NCBI GenBank assembly: GCA_934654755.1
Contig: CAKUGQ010000013.1
Coordinates: 1 to 64,000, forward strand
Direction of reading: 5' to 3'
From: an uncultured Oscillospiraceae bacterium
GTDB lineage: Bacteria > Bacillota > Clostridia > Oscillospirales > Oscillospiraceae
DNA: 64,000 bases
Of this stretch, positions 42,856 through 51,909 are shown in pieces. The position numbers and the translations under genes are program-made. The notes beneath the pieces are model-generated. The model made no database searches. It saw nothing but the letters and a program-made list of their open reading frames with translations, and had not been told where the DNA came from. The first letter of the stretch is position 1. Every line of letters begins with the position of its first letter.

Positions 42856-42975
42856 CGTCAGCCGCGGGCGCGGCACCGGATCGCCGCATTGCTTCGCTGC
42901 CTGCAATCGCATAAAAAGACGACTGTTTTACAGGAAAAACACTACTTGTTGTAGATAATATGGAGGAAAAAGAAA

Positions 42976-45762
42976 ATGGATTACAAGGACACGATTATCA
43001 CGCCGAAAACCGATTTCCCCATGCGGGCGGGTCTGCCGCAGCGTGAGCCGCCGATGCTGGAGCATTGGAACCGCATTGACGTCTATCGTCTTTTGCGCGA
43101 GAAGAACGCCGGAAAGCCGACCTTTATTCTGCACGATGGCCCCCCCTTCTCCAACGGCGACATCCATATGGGTCACGCGCTGAACAAGACGCTCAAGGAT
43201 TTCATCGTCCGCTCCTACGCGATGCGCGGCTACGATACGCCTTACGTCCCCGGTTGGGACAACCACGGAATGCCCATTGAGTCGGCGATTATCAAAAAGA
43301 ACAAGCTCAATCACAAGACCATGCCTGTGACCGAGTTCCGCAGCGCCTGTGAGGCCTTTGCGGAGGAGTTTATCCGCCGCCAGATGGCGGGCTTCCGCCG
43401 CCTGGGCGTTATCGGTGACTGGGAGCATCCCTACAAGACGATGGATAAGCGATTTGAGGCCGAAGAGGTGAAGGTGTTCGGCGAGATGTTCCGCAAGGGA
43501 TATATTTATAAGGGTCTGAAGCCTGTGTACTGGTGCCCGAAGGATGAAACTGCGCTGGCGGAGGCCGAAATCGAGTATCAGGACGACCCCTGTACCTCCA
43601 TTTACGTAAAGTTTGCTCTGAAGAACGATCAGGGGAAGCTGGCGGAATTCGGAACGAAGAAGACCTACTTCGTCATCTGGACGACGACCACATGGACGTT
43701 GCCCGGCAACCTCGCCATTGCGCTCAACCCGGTGGAATCTTATGTGCTCGTTCAGGCGGATAACGGTGAGCGGTATATCGTCGCCGAGGCTCTGGCCGAA
43801 AAAACCATGCAGGCGGGCAAGATTGCGTCCTATGAGATTCTTGCGCGTTTCCCCGGCAGCTTCTTTGAGTATATGACCGCACAGCATCCCTTCCTTGACC
43901 GCGATTCGCTGCTTGTTACGGCGGACTATGTTACCATGGACTCCGGTACCGGCTGCGTTCATACCGCTCCGGGGTTTGGCGCGGATGACTATCAGACCTG
44001 CCGCCGTTACAAGATGGAGCTGGTCGTGCCGGTCGATGACCGCGGCTATCAGACCGAGGCTGCCGGTAAGTTTGCCGGACTGCGCTACGATGCGTCCAAT
44101 CAGGCAATCCTCGATGACCTTGTCGCCACGGGCGCCCTGTTTGCCTCCGAGAAATTTGTCCACAGCTACCCGCACTGCTGGCGCTGCAAGAGCCCGATCA
44201 TTTTCCGTGCCACCCCGCAGTGGTTCTGCTCCGTAGAGAGCTTCAAGGATGAGGCGGTTGCCGCCTGTGATGAGGTACAGTGGCTCCCCGCGTGGGGCAA
44301 GGACCGCATGGTCGCCATGATCCGCGACCGCGCCGACTGGTGTATCTCCCGCCAGCGCCGCTGGGGTCTGCCGATTCCGGTGTTCTACTGCAGGGACTGC
44401 GGCAAACCCGTTTGCACGCCTGAAACGATCGAGCACATTTCTGCGCTTTTCGCCGAGCACGGCTCCAATATCTGGTTTGCACGGGAAGCGGAGGAGCTGA
44501 TTCCGGCCGGCTTGACCTGCCCGCACTGCGGGAAGGCTTCGGGCTTTGAGAAGGAAACGGATACCCTTGACGGCTGGTTTGACTCCGGCTCAACGCATAT
44601 CGCCTCCTTGCGCCGGGACGACCCTGCGCACTGGCCTGCGACGATGTATCTGGAGGGCGCCGATCAATACCGCGGCTGGTTCCAGTCAAGCCTGCTGACC
44701 AGTGTCGGCGCGCTGGGGAAGGGCGCTCCCTTCCAAAAGTGCCTGACCCACGGCTGGACGGTTGACGGTGAGGGCAAGGCCATGCACAAGTCTCTCGGAA
44801 ACGGCGTTGATCCGGCCGACCTGATTCGCGATTTCGGCGCGGACATTGTGCGCCTCTGGGCGGCGTCCGCAGATTACCGCGCGGATGTGCGCTGCTCGAA
44901 GGAAATCTTTAAGCAGCTCTCGCAGAGCTATCTGAAATTCCGCAATACCGCGCGCTATTGCCTCGGTAACCTTGACGGTTTCGATCCGAACGAGCTTGTG
45001 GCACCGGAACAAATGCTTGCGTTGGATCGCTGGGCCGTAACGAAGCTCAACGGCTTGATCGAGACCGGCTTCCGTGCCTATGACAACTATGAATTCCATG
45101 TGCTCACGCACGCGATCAACGACTTCTGTGTTGTGGACCTGTCCAGCTTCTATCTGGATATCCTCAAGGATCGTCTCTACTGCGACGGGCGCAACAGCCT
45201 GCGCCGCCGCAGCGCACAGACCGCGCTGTACCTGATTGTTGACGCGATGGCAAGAATGTACGCGCCGATCCTGCCGTTTACCTGCGACGAGATCTGGCAG
45301 GCCATGCCGCATCGTACCGGCGACGATACACGCAACATTGTCCTCAATGAGATGGTCAAGCCCTATGCGGATTATGCCCTTAACGCCGATGAAATGGACA
45401 AGTGGGACACGCTCATCGCCCTCCGCAGCGACGTTAACAGCGTTCTCGAGGCCGCCCGTGCGGACAAACGCATCGGTAAGGCGCTTGAGGCACATGTAAC
45501 GCTCAGTCGTCACGAGGCGCTCGAGGCTGCAACGCGCACGATGGATCTGGCGGAGCTGTTCCTGGTATCCGACGTAGCCTGGGGCGAACCGGAGGAGGGT
45601 GCGCTGACCGGTACGGGCAGCAGCTTTGAGAGCGTAACGATTGGCGTCAGTGAAGCGAAGGGGACGAAGTGCCCACGCTGCTGGATGCACTCGACGAAGG
45701 CGAACGCCGAGGGACTGTGCCCCCGCTGCGCTGCTGTCGTTGCGGAATTGGAACTGAATTGA
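42976..45762 (+). CDS. ileS: Isoleucyl-tRNA synthetase
   Basis: A 928-residue class I synthetase. The HIGH motif appears as DIHMGHALNK near residue 62; the WTTTTWTLPGNLAIALNP region belongs to the editing domain; the KMSKS loop reads AMHKSLGN. The C-terminal zinc finger is CPRCW and CPRC near residues 896-917. TGGAGGAAAAAG precedes the ATG. Expression is controlled by the T-box upstream. Confidence 0.98.
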   Translation: MDYKDTIITPKTDFPMRAGLPQREPPMLEHWNRIDVYRLLREKNAGKPTFILHDGPPFSNGDIHMGHALNKTLKDFIVRSYAMRGYDTPYVPGWDNHGMPIESAIIKKNKLNHKTMPVTEFRSACEAFAEEFIRRQMAGFRRLGVIGDWEHPYKTMDKRFEAEEVKVFGEMFRKGYIYKGLKPVYWCPKDETALAEAEIEYQDDPCTSIYVKFALKNDQGKLAEFGTKKTYFVIWTTTTWTLPGNLAIALNPVESYVLVQADNGERYIVAEALAEKTMQAGKIASYEILARFPGSFFEYMTAQHPFLDRDSLLVTADYVTMDSGTGCVHTAPGFGADDYQTCRRYKMELVVPVDDRGYQTEAAGKFAGLRYDASNQAILDDLVATGALFASEKFVHSYPHCWRCKSPIIFRATPQWFCSVESFKDEAVAACDEVQWLPAWGKDRMVAMIRDRADWCISRQRRWGLPIPVFYCRDCGKPVCTPETIEHISALFAEHGSNIWFAREAEELIPAGLTCPHCGKASGFEKETDTLDGWFDSGSTHIASLRRDDPAHWPATMYLEGADQYRGWFQSSLLTSVGALGKGAPFQKCLTHGWTVDGEGKAMHKSLGNGVDPADLIRDFGADIVRLWAASADYRADVRCSKEIFKQLSQSYLKFRNTARYCLGNLDGFDPNELVAPEQMLALDRWAVTKLNGLIETGFRAYDNYEFHVLTHAINDFCVVDLSSFYLDILKDRLYCDGRNSLRRRSAQTALYLIVDAMARMYAPILPFTCDEIWQAMPHRTGDDTRNIVLNEMVKPYADYALNADEMDKWDTLIALRSDVNSVLEAARADKRIGKALEAHVTLSRHEALEAATRTMDLAELFLVSDVAWGEPEEGALTGTGSSFESVTIGVSEAKGTKCPRCWMHSTKANAEGLCPRCAAVVAELELN

Positions 45763-45775
45763 CTCTTCAATATGG

Positions 45776-45811
45776 AAAACGCCTGTCTGCCTTTTGGCAG
45801 ACAGGCGTTTT
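45776..45811. terminator. Bidirectional terminator between ileS and the ACT gene
   Basis: AAAACGCCTGTCTGCC / GGCAGACAGGCGTTTT, perfect 16-bp stem with TTTT loop between convergent genes. Confidence 0.95.
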
Positions 45812-45850
45812 GACAATTCCGGGCAACTCGGTCGGGCTGCGTGAATACAC

Positions 45851-46294
45851 TCAGCCTGCAAGGACTTCCGCTTTCAGCACGCCCTCGGTTTGACGCAGGA
45901 CGCGCAGCAGGTCATCGGCGCTGTGCTCCTCCGGTGTGTCGGATTTGACCGAGATTGTCACGGCGGCGTAGCCGTTTGTGGGAATGGTTTGGTGGATGGT
46001 CAGTATATTTGCGCTGAAGCGGGCAAAAATGGAAAGGATGGACGACAGATGTCCCGGCGCGTCGCGCAGCAGGAAATGAAAGGTCAGAATTCTGCCTGCC
46101 ATCAGGTTTTGAAAGGGCGCAATGGCATCGCGGTATTTGTAAAAGGCACTGCGGCTGATGCCGGCGATGCGCGTGGCGTCGTGAATTGTTTCGGCTTCGC
46201 CGGTTTCAAGCAGCCACTTCGCACGGGCGACCTTCAGAAAGACCTCCGGCAGCGCCGAGGCCTCCACAATATAGTATTTCGGCATTTTTTCCAT
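45851..46294 (-). CDS. UPF0735 ACT-domain protein (PheB-like)
   Basis: A 147-residue protein, the same length as Bacillus PheB. The N-terminal part (YYIVEASALPEVFLKVARAKWLLETGEA, then IHDATRIAGISRSAFYKYRDAIAPF) looks like a small helix-turn-helix. The C-terminal ACT domain (ILTFHFLLRDAPGHLSSILSIFARF) usually binds an amino acid. CAGGAGATGCC precedes ATG 46294. An amino-acid-responsive regulator is likely but unproved. Confidence 0.9.
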   Translation of the reverse strand: MEKMPKYYIVEASALPEVFLKVARAKWLLETGEAETIHDATRIAGISRSAFYKYRDAIAPFQNLMAGRILTFHFLLRDAPGHLSSILSIFARFSANILTIHQTIPTNGYAAVTISVKSDTPEEHSADDLLRVLRQTEGVLKAEVLAG

Positions 46295-46347
46295 GCTGGC
46301 ATCTCCTGCGTGGTGATTCTGCGGACGTTTGCCCGCGGTGTGCGGAC

Positions 46348-46376
46348 ATTCTACCATGCCTTGACGGAAAATGCAA
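46348..46376 (-). promoter_or_regulatory. Promoter of the ACT-domain gene
   Basis: On the minus strand TTGCAT, 17-base spacer, TAGAAT. Confidence 0.75.
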
Positions 46377-46409
46377 GCCGTTTGACAAAATTCAGAAGGA
46401 GGAAGCGTT

Positions 46410-47480
46410 TTGAAGCAGCTCTGGAAACTTCCGCTTTATGCGCTTGCCGGCCTTGCGGGTGTTTGGCTGACCGCGAGGTTTATTTTACCGGTGGGGCTGC
46501 CGTTTTTGCTGGCGTTGGCATTGGCGTGGGCCGTAGAAAAGCCGGTCCGGTTCCTGACCGGACGCGGACGTTTCCCGCGAACGGCGGCGAGCGCGCTGTG
46601 CGTCACACTGGCCATTGCGTTAGTATGCGGATTCTTCTGGCTGCTCGGCAGGACGCTCTATTTGCAGTCGGAGCGGCTGGTGCAGCGCTTGCCCGCGCTG
46701 CTGTCGTCGTTGTCCGAGCCGATGGCGCGGCTGCGCGAGACACTGCTGCGGTTGTGCCGGAGACTGCCGGACGGTCTATCGGCGGCTACTGCCTCCTGGG
46801 TCGGCCGTCTGTTCAGCGGCAGCAGTATGCTGGTCAGTGCCGCTTCGGAGAAGCTGCTGGCCTTCGCGGGCGGGCTTCTGACGATGCTGCCGGAGCTGCT
46901 TCTGTTTTTCCTGACCTTTTTGCTGTCAGCCTACCTGATTTCCGCACAGCTTCCGTCGCTGAGGGACTGGGCTGCACGCCGTTTGCCTGCATCATGGACG
47001 CAGCGGAGCAGGGAAGTGCGGCAGAAGCTGCGCGGCACACTCGGCGGCTATCTGCGCGCGCAGCTTTTTCTGATGCTCATCACATTTGGTATTGTGACCG
47101 CGGGACTGTTGCTTCTGCGTATACCGAATGCGCTGCTGCTCGGGCTGATCGTTGCGGTGGTGGACGCACTGCCTGTATTCGGTGTGGGGACGGTTTTGCT
47201 TCCGTGGGGCGTGATCGTGCTTTTGCAGGGAAATACGGCGCTTGCGGTGGGACTTTTTCTGCTCTATGCCGCCGCAAGCATTATGCGCACCATGCTTGAA
47301 CCGCGTATCGTCGGACGCCAGATCGGCCTGCCGCCGCTTTTGACGCTGGTTTCCCTTTATGCCGGTTACCGCCTGTTTGGTATTCCCGGAATGCTGCTGC
47401 TCCCGCTGGCGGCACTGCTCTGCGGCCAGATCTATGAGCTGCTGGAGTCCGACTCAACGGATAAATTTACAAAACCGTGA
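46410..47480 (+). CDS. AI-2E family membrane protein, YtvI-like
   Basis: A 356-residue protein with about seven to eight membrane helices. The family C-terminal pattern is LEPRIVGRQIGLPPLLTLVSLYAGYRLFG, with DALPVFGVGTVLLPW before it. This matches UPF0118/AI-2E exporters and in particular the YtvI sporulation membrane proteins. TTG 46410 is chosen because AGGAGG lies 7 bases upstream. Transport function is inferred from the family only. Confidence 0.85.
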   Translation: MKQLWKLPLYALAGLAGVWLTARFILPVGLPFLLALALAWAVEKPVRFLTGRGRFPRTAASALCVTLAIALVCGFFWLLGRTLYLQSERLVQRLPALLSSLSEPMARLRETLLRLCRRLPDGLSAATASWVGRLFSGSSMLVSAASEKLLAFAGGLLTMLPELLLFFLTFLLSAYLISAQLPSLRDWAARRLPASWTQRSREVRQKLRGTLGGYLRAQLFLMLITFGIVTAGLLLLRIPNALLLGLIVAVVDALPVFGVGTVLLPWGVIVLLQGNTALAVGLFLLYAAASIMRTMLEPRIVGRQIGLPPLLTLVSLYAGYRLFGIPGMLLLPLAALLCGQIYELLESDSTDKFTKP

Positions 47481-47488
47481 ACTCGTTC

Positions 47489-47517
47489 TTGACATTTGAC
47501 AGTTTTAAGGTTACAAT
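47489..47517 (+). promoter_or_regulatory. Promoter of rny
   Basis: TTGACA, 17-base spacer, TACAAT. Transcription would begin near 47524, leaving a 110-base leader with a GGGCGC/GCGCCC hairpin near 47582. Confidence 0.85.
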
Positions 47518-47636
47518 AAACGTTGGATTCGTATGGGCCGCTCCCGCTTGGGGTAGCCGGAGCCGCCTTTGCTTTTTCTTGGGGCGCGTTGCGCCCGACA
47601 AACCCAATACTGAAACAGGAGGTGTATTCGAGAAGA

Positions 47637-49208
47637 ATGCAGTGGTATTTTTATGTTCTGATGTTTCTGGGACTGTTGGCGGTTGCCGCAGCTTTCTTTT
47701 GGATCGGCGTTCGATACCGCAAAAAGGTAGCCGAGCGTGAGATCGGCAGTGCCGAGGCGGAGGCAACTCGTATTATTAACGAAGCCATCAAGGGCGGCGA
47801 GAATAAAAAACGGGAGATGCTTGTCGAGGCAAAGGATGAGATCCATAAAGCCAGAACCGAATACGAAAAAACGAAGACCGAAAATGAAAGAGATGTCAAG
47901 GAGCGCCGTGCGGATCTGCAAAAGCAGGAGCGCCGCCTTCAGCAGAAGGAGGAATCCCTCGATAAGAAGCTGGACGCCTTTGAACGTAAGGAGGATGAGC
48001 TGCGCAAGCGTCAGGCTGCCGTTGCTTCCACACAGGAGGAGGTCAATCTGATCAAAAAGAGCCAGCTCGAAATGCTGGAGAAAATCTCCGCACTGACGCA
48101 GGAGGAAGCAAAGGCACAGCTTTTGCAGAGTATTGAGAACGAATGCCGTCACGACGCCGCGATGAAGATTAAGGAGATCGAGACGCAGACGAAGGACAAT
48201 GCCGAACAGCTTGCGCGTGAGATCATTTCCATCGCCATCCAGCGCTGCGCCGCCGATCATACGGCAGAAGCGACCGTGTCCGTTGTGCCGCTGCCGAACG
48301 ATGAGATGAAGGGACGCATCATCGGCCGTGAGGGACGTAATATCCGCACGCTGGAATCGATCACCGGTGTCGATCTGATCATCGACGACACGCCCGAGGC
48401 CATCACCGTTTCGTCGTTTGACCCGGTGCGCCGTGAGGTCGCGCGTCTGGCGCTGGAGAAGCTCATTGCCGACGGCCGCATACATCCGACCCGCATTGAA
48501 GACCTTGTCGAAAAGGCGCGGAAAGAGGTCGACCGTGTCATCAAGCAGGAGGGCGAGCGCGCCGTCTTTGAGACGGGAATTAACAACCTGCACCCGGAGC
48601 TGATCAAGCTCCTCGGCCGCCAGAAATACCGTACATCCTACGGACAGAACGTTTTGAATCATTCTATCGAGGTCGCGCACATTGCCGGTTTGCTTGCCAG
48701 TGAGCTGGGAGTGGACGTGGCGCTTGCCAAACGCGCGGGTCTGCTGCACGACCTTGGTAAGTCTGTCGACCACGAGATGGAAGGCAGCCACGTTCAGCTC
48801 GGCGTCGAGCTTGCCCGTAAGTATAACGAGTCGCCTGATGTGATCCATGCCATCGAGGCGCACCACAATGATGTGGAACCGCGCACGGTCATTGCCTGCC
48901 TTGTTCAGGCGGCCGACGCAATCTCCGCTGCCCGTCCCGGTGCGCGCCGCGAGAATGTGGAGAATTACATCCGCCGTCTGGAAAAGCTGGAGGAGCTGAC
49001 CGGCACTTACCCCGGTGTCGAGAAGTCCTATGCTATTCAGGCCGGACGTGAGGTGCGTATTATGGTCAAGCCCGAGGAGGTCAGCGAGGATAACATGATC
49101 CTGCTGGCACGTGAGCTTGCCAAGAAGATCGAGAACGAACTGGAGTACCCCGGCCAGATCAAGGTCAACGTCATCCGTGAGACCAAAGCGACGGAATATG
49201 CAAAATAG
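47637..49208 (+). CDS. rny: Ribonuclease Y
   Basis: A 523-residue membrane-anchored endoribonuclease that starts mRNA decay. It has one N-terminal membrane helix (about residues 5-24), a long charged coiled coil (about 25-200), a KH domain with [15 protein letters not shown] and an HD domain with [21 protein letters not shown] 47637 gives the normal length and topology, but the best Shine-Dalgarno (CAGGAGG) is 14 bases away, longer than usual. Confidence 0.96.
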   Translation: MQWYFYVLMFLGLLAVAAAFFWIGVRYRKKVAEREIGSAEAEATRIINEAIKGGENKKREMLVEAKDEIHKARTEYEKTKTENERDVKERRADLQKQERRLQQKEESLDKKLDAFERKEDELRKRQAAVASTQEEVNLIKKSQLEMLEKISALTQEEAKAQLLQSIENECRHDAAMKIKEIETQTKDNAEQLAREIISIAIQRCAADHTAEATVSVVPLPNDEMKGRIIGREGRNIRTLESITGVDLIIDDTPEAITVSSFDPVRREVARLALEKLIADGRIHPTRIEDLVEKARKEVDRVIKQEGERAVFETGINNLHPELIKLLGRQKYRTSYGQNVLNHSIEVAHIAGLLASELGVDVALAKRAGLLHDLGKSVDHEMEGSHVQLGVELARKYNESPDVIHAIEAHHNDVEPRTVIACLVQAADAISAARPGARRENVENYIRRLEKLEELTGTYPGVEKSYAIQAGREVRIMVKPEEVSEDNMILLARELAKKIENELEYPGQIKVNVIRETKATEYAK

Positions 49209-49225
49209 ATCGTCCAAACGACAGC

Positions 49226-49258
49226 ACACCCCCGCCTCAACCGAGGCGGGGGTGTTTT
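49226..49258 (+). terminator. Terminator of rny
   Basis: CACCCCCGCCTC / GAGGCGGGGGTG with AACC loop and TTTT. Confidence 0.92.
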
Positions 49259-49352
49259 GCACCGTGAAGCGGTTTGGCATTCATCCCGCCGTGGCCACTG
49301 CGGCGTATGACACTACGATGCGAGTGCAGCCCAACATGGCAGTCCACCCTGC

Positions 49353-49444
49353 GTCATTGCGAGGAGGACATAGCCCGCGACGTGGCAATCTGATGTGGGA
49401 TTTTACAGGAGATTGCCGCGACCCCTTCGGGGCCTCGCAATGAC
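49353..49444. repeat. Palindromic intergenic repeat, CATTGCGAGG type
   Basis: GTCATTGCGAGG at 49353 and its exact complement CCTCGCAATGAC at 49433 form the outer arms; GGCAATCT at 49384 and AGATTGCC at 49410 form inner arms. The right arm also has a CCCCTTCGGGG hairpin. This composition is familiar from dispersed palindromic repeats seen in several bacterial genomes. The rest of the 270-base gap between rny and the dehydrogenase shows nothing else. Confidence 0.7.
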
Positions 49445-49479
49445 AGGCGGAGGTACAGGAGCTTGCGGGAGCGACAAGG

Positions 49480-50268
49480 TCAGTTCTCCTCCGGCAGCCT
49501 GTCGTGCTTCTGCTGCCTGAGCCAGATGTTCATGACAAGACTATGCGGCAGGAGTTTGACCAGCCGCACCTGCCAGCGCACGCGCGCGCCGTGGATGGAG
49601 ACGTCCTTTTTTGTGCGATACAGGTCCTTCAACGCAGTATCCATTACATCGCCTGCCTCGTAGAGCTTGTTGTAGTAGCATACGGCAGTGCTGCTCGTTT
49701 TGAGTGCGTGCTCGAAAAACTCCGTCTTGACCCAGCCGGGGCTGACAGCCATCACACGGATGCCGCGCGGAGCAAGCTCCCGCCCCAGTGAACGCGTATA
49801 GCTCAGCACGAAGGCCTTGGTGGATGCATAAACATTCAGATATGGCACAGGCTGGAAGGCGGAGAGTGAGTCGAGGTTCATGATTTTTGCGCCGCGGTGC
49901 ATATACGGCAGCGTCAGCTCCGTCATTGCAACGAGCGCCTTGCAGTTCAGGTCGATCATCTTCATGGAGTCCTCCAGCGGAATCTGATCATAGCGGCCGA
50001 ATTTGCCGAAACCGGAGATGTTTGCCAGAAGCGCCACGTCAGGCGTGGTTGCATCCAGGAGCTCCGCGTAGTACTGCAGAGAATCGGACTGCGTCAGATC
50101 CAGACCGATCGGGCGCAGAGGGATCTCTACCTCGGCGCGCAGGGCTTCCAGCCGATCCGTGCGGCGGGCGATGACCCAGATCTCATCAAACCGTTCCCAT
50201 TTTGGCAAACGCCGGACAAATTCACGCCCCATGCCGGAGCTTGCGCCCGTAATGACTGCGATTTTCAT
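49480..50268 (-). CDS. Short-chain dehydrogenase/reductase
   Basis: A 262-residue Rossmann-fold oxidoreductase. Cofactor motif TGASSGMGREF is at the N-terminus; LLANISGFGKF replaces the common NNAG, and the catalytic Ser and Tyr-x3-Lys are in LDSLSAF and YASTKAF. The basic IARRTDR after the second strand suggests NADP. The C-terminal 40 residues are basic and partly hydrophobic (VRLVKLLPHSLVMNIWLRQQ), which may tether it to the membrane. The substrate is unknown. Confidence 0.9.
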   Translation of the reverse strand: MKIAVITGASSGMGREFVRRLPKWERFDEIWVIARRTDRLEALRAEVEIPLRPIGLDLTQSDSLQYYAELLDATTPDVALLANISGFGKFGRYDQIPLEDSMKMIDLNCKALVAMTELTLPYMHRGAKIMNLDSLSAFQPVPYLNVYASTKAFVLSYTRSLGRELAPRGIRVMAVSPGWVKTEFFEHALKTSSTAVCYYNKLYEAGDVMDTALKDLYRTKKDVSIHGARVRWQVRLVKLLPHSLVMNIWLRQQKHDRLPEEN

Positions 50269-50298
50269 ATTTTAACCGCCCCTTTGCATTTTTCTTAT

Positions 50299-50327
50299 GT
50301 CTTACCACAAAAAAACGCCGCTGTCAA
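50299..50327 (-). promoter_or_regulatory. Candidate promoter of the dehydrogenase gene
   Basis: On the minus strand TTGACA, 17-base spacer, TAAGAC (weak -10). Confidence 0.4.
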
Positions 50328-50348
50328 TAAAAAACCTCCGGGGGAACG

Positions 50349-50377
50349 TTGCATTTTTTACCGTGCTATGTTAGAAT
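50349..50377 (+). promoter_or_regulatory. Promoter of the COG2426-dCMP deaminase operon
   Basis: TTGCAT, 17-base spacer, TAGAAT; 20 bases before the GTG at 50397. Confidence 0.78.
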
Positions 50378-50396
50378 GGACGCATACTGAGCGAAA

Positions 50397-50888
50397 GTGA
50401 GCGCTGAGATGGCATTTTTTGCAACAAGACTGGGAAAGCTGCTGTTAACTTTCCTGATTTCCCTGCTGCCTGTTGTGGAGCTGCGCGGCGGTATTCCCTT
50501 CGGCGTAGCCAGCGGAGTGGAGCCGTGGCTTGCATTCGCAGCCAGCGTCGCAGGTAATCTGCTGCCCGTGCCCTTCATTTTGCTGTTCATCCGCCGCATT
50601 CTTGCATGGATGAAGACCCGCCCGAAGCTCTGCGGCATCGCCGAGAAGATTGAGCGGCGCGCCGAACGGAAGAGCGGACGCGTCCGCAAGTCGGAGCTGG
50701 TCGGTCTGTGCCTCTTTGTGGCCATTCCGCTGCCCGGAACGGGCGCGTGGACGGGCGCATTGATCGCAGCGCTGATGCAGATGCGCATGAAGCGTGCGCT
50801 GCCGGCAATCGCGATCGGCGTGCTGATTGCCGGCGTACTGATTACCCTTGCCGCCACGGGCGTCAAGGCCCTGCGCTTTATTATCTGA
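50397..50888 (+). CDS. COG2426 small multidrug-export-type membrane protein
   Basis: A membrane protein of up to 163 residues with about four helices. It has the family motif LPVVELRGGIPFGVASG near the N-terminus and LFVAIPLPGTGAWTGALIAALM in the middle. The name comes from weak similarity to exporters; transport is not proved. GTG 50397 or ATG 50409 could be the start; neither has a strong ribosome binding site. It is followed after 19 bases by dCMP deaminase. Confidence 0.82.
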   Translation: MSAEMAFFATRLGKLLLTFLISLLPVVELRGGIPFGVASGVEPWLAFAASVAGNLLPVPFILLFIRRILAWMKTRPKLCGIAEKIERRAERKSGRVRKSELVGLCLFVAIPLPGTGAWTGALIAALMQMRMKRALPAIAIGVLIAGVLITLAATGVKALRFII

Positions 50889-50907
50889 TTTTCGAAAGGA
50901 GACCGCC

Positions 50908-51393
50908 ATGAAACGACTCGATTATATCTCGTGGGACGAATACTTTATGGGAATCGCACTGCTGGCTGCAAACCGCAGCAAGGATCCCAATACGCAGGTC
51001 GGTGCGTGTATCGTTTCGCCGGAAAACATCATCATTTCCACCGGTTACAACGGCCTGCCCAACGGTTGCTCGGATGACGAATTTCCATGGGAACGCAGCG
51101 GCGAGGAGACGAAATATCCCTTTGTCGTCCATGCCGAGCTGAACGCAATCCTGAATGCGGGCGGTCGTGTGCTGCGCGGTGCGCGGCTGTATGTGGCACT
51201 GTTTCCCTGCAACGAATGCTCCAAAGCGATCATTCAGAGCGGAATTTCGGAGATTCTCTACCTCTCGGACAAGTATGCAGACACCGATGCTATCCGTGCT
51301 TCCAAGCGGATGCTTGATGCTGCGGGCGTGCGCTATCGCCGTATAGAAACGAAGCTCGACGCGATCACGCTGAATTTCCGGGTGGAAAAGTAA
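50908..51393 (+). CDS. dCMP deaminase (ComEB-like)
   Basis: A 161-residue zinc deaminase producing dUMP from dCMP for thymidylate synthesis. Zinc ligands and the catalytic Glu are in VVHAELNAI, and the PCxxC motif is FPCNECSKAI. The N-terminus WDEYFMGIALLAANRSKDPNTQVGA is characteristic. AAAGGAG precedes ATG 50908. Confidence 0.95.
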   Translation: MKRLDYISWDEYFMGIALLAANRSKDPNTQVGACIVSPENIIISTGYNGLPNGCSDDEFPWERSGEETKYPFVVHAELNAILNAGGRVLRGARLYVALFPCNECSKAIIQSGISEILYLSDKYADTDAIRASKRMLDAAGVRYRRIETKLDAITLNFRVEK

Positions 51394-51434
51394 GTCCGCA
51401 TAATGAAAAAGTACGGCGTTGGACAAATTTCCTC

Positions 51435-51463
51435 TTGCACTTTTTCCTTGCTTGTGGTATCAT
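51435..51463 (+). promoter_or_regulatory. Promoter of rpsO
   Basis: TTGCAC, 17-base spacer, TATCAT. Confidence 0.75.
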
Positions 51464-51469
51464 AATGCA

Positions 51470-51586
51470 GTTGACGGCGAAGACCGTCCGCTTCCGCACG
51501 CTCAGAGCCGGGAGACCGCCGCAAAACGGCACTCCGCCAACCCGCCCTTGGCCTGCCGGAGAATCATTTGAAAGGTGGAATCAACC
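51470..51586 (+). ncRNA. Candidate structured rpsO leader
   Basis: The leader of about 115 bases contains GACGG/CCGTC (51473-51488) and a GGAG...GCCG/CGGC...CTCC hairpin (51511-51535). S15 represses its own mRNA through structured leaders in many bacteria. The assignment is by position and structure only. Confidence 0.5.
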
Positions 51587-51853
51587 ATGATCCAGAAAGA
51601 AAAGAAGACCGCTATCATTGCCGAGTATGCCACCCACGAGGGCGATACCGGCTCCCCCGAGGTTCAGGTCGCTATCCTCACCGCCCGTATCAACGAGCTG
51701 ACGGAGCATCTGCGTGAGCACAAGCACGACAACCATTCCCGTCGCGGCCTGCTCATGATGGTCGGTAAGCGCCGCAGCCTGCTCGACTATCTTGCCAAGA
51801 AGGATATCAACCGTTATCGCGCCATCATCGCCAAGCTCGGCATCCGTAAGTAA
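51587..51853 (+). CDS. rpsO: 30S ribosomal protein S15
   Basis: The 88-residue product has the family signature [36 protein letters not shown] (positions about 51647-51754) and ends [21 protein letters not shown]. The start is ATG 51587 with AAAGGTGG; an upstream in-frame ATG at 51575 overlaps the ribosome binding site region. S15 bridges 16S rRNA helices. It is followed by its own terminator and then pnp, the usual pair. Confidence 0.98.
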   Translation: MIQKEKKTAIIAEYATHEGDTGSPEVQVAILTARINELTEHLREHKHDNHSRRGLLMMVGKRRSLLDYLAKKDINRYRAIIAKLGIRK

Positions 51854-51862
51854 TAGCAAATC

Positions 51863-51891
51863 ATGGGCGGCCGGCTCGGTCGCCCATTTTT
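51863..51891 (+). terminator. Terminator of rpsO
   Basis: ATGGGCGGCCG / CGGTCGCCCAT (one G-U), GCT loop, five Us. Confidence 0.88.
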
Positions 51892-51909
51892 GCGATAAAT
51901 CCAAAACCC

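Noticed and set aside
42928..44526. 532-codon minus-strand open frame opposite ileS
   Set aside because: Shadow of the synthetase coding sequence, without start signals.
47511..49280. 589-codon minus-strand open frame opposite rny
   Set aside because: Product is a low-complexity shadow of the rny sequence; RNase Y domains are unmistakable on the plus strand.
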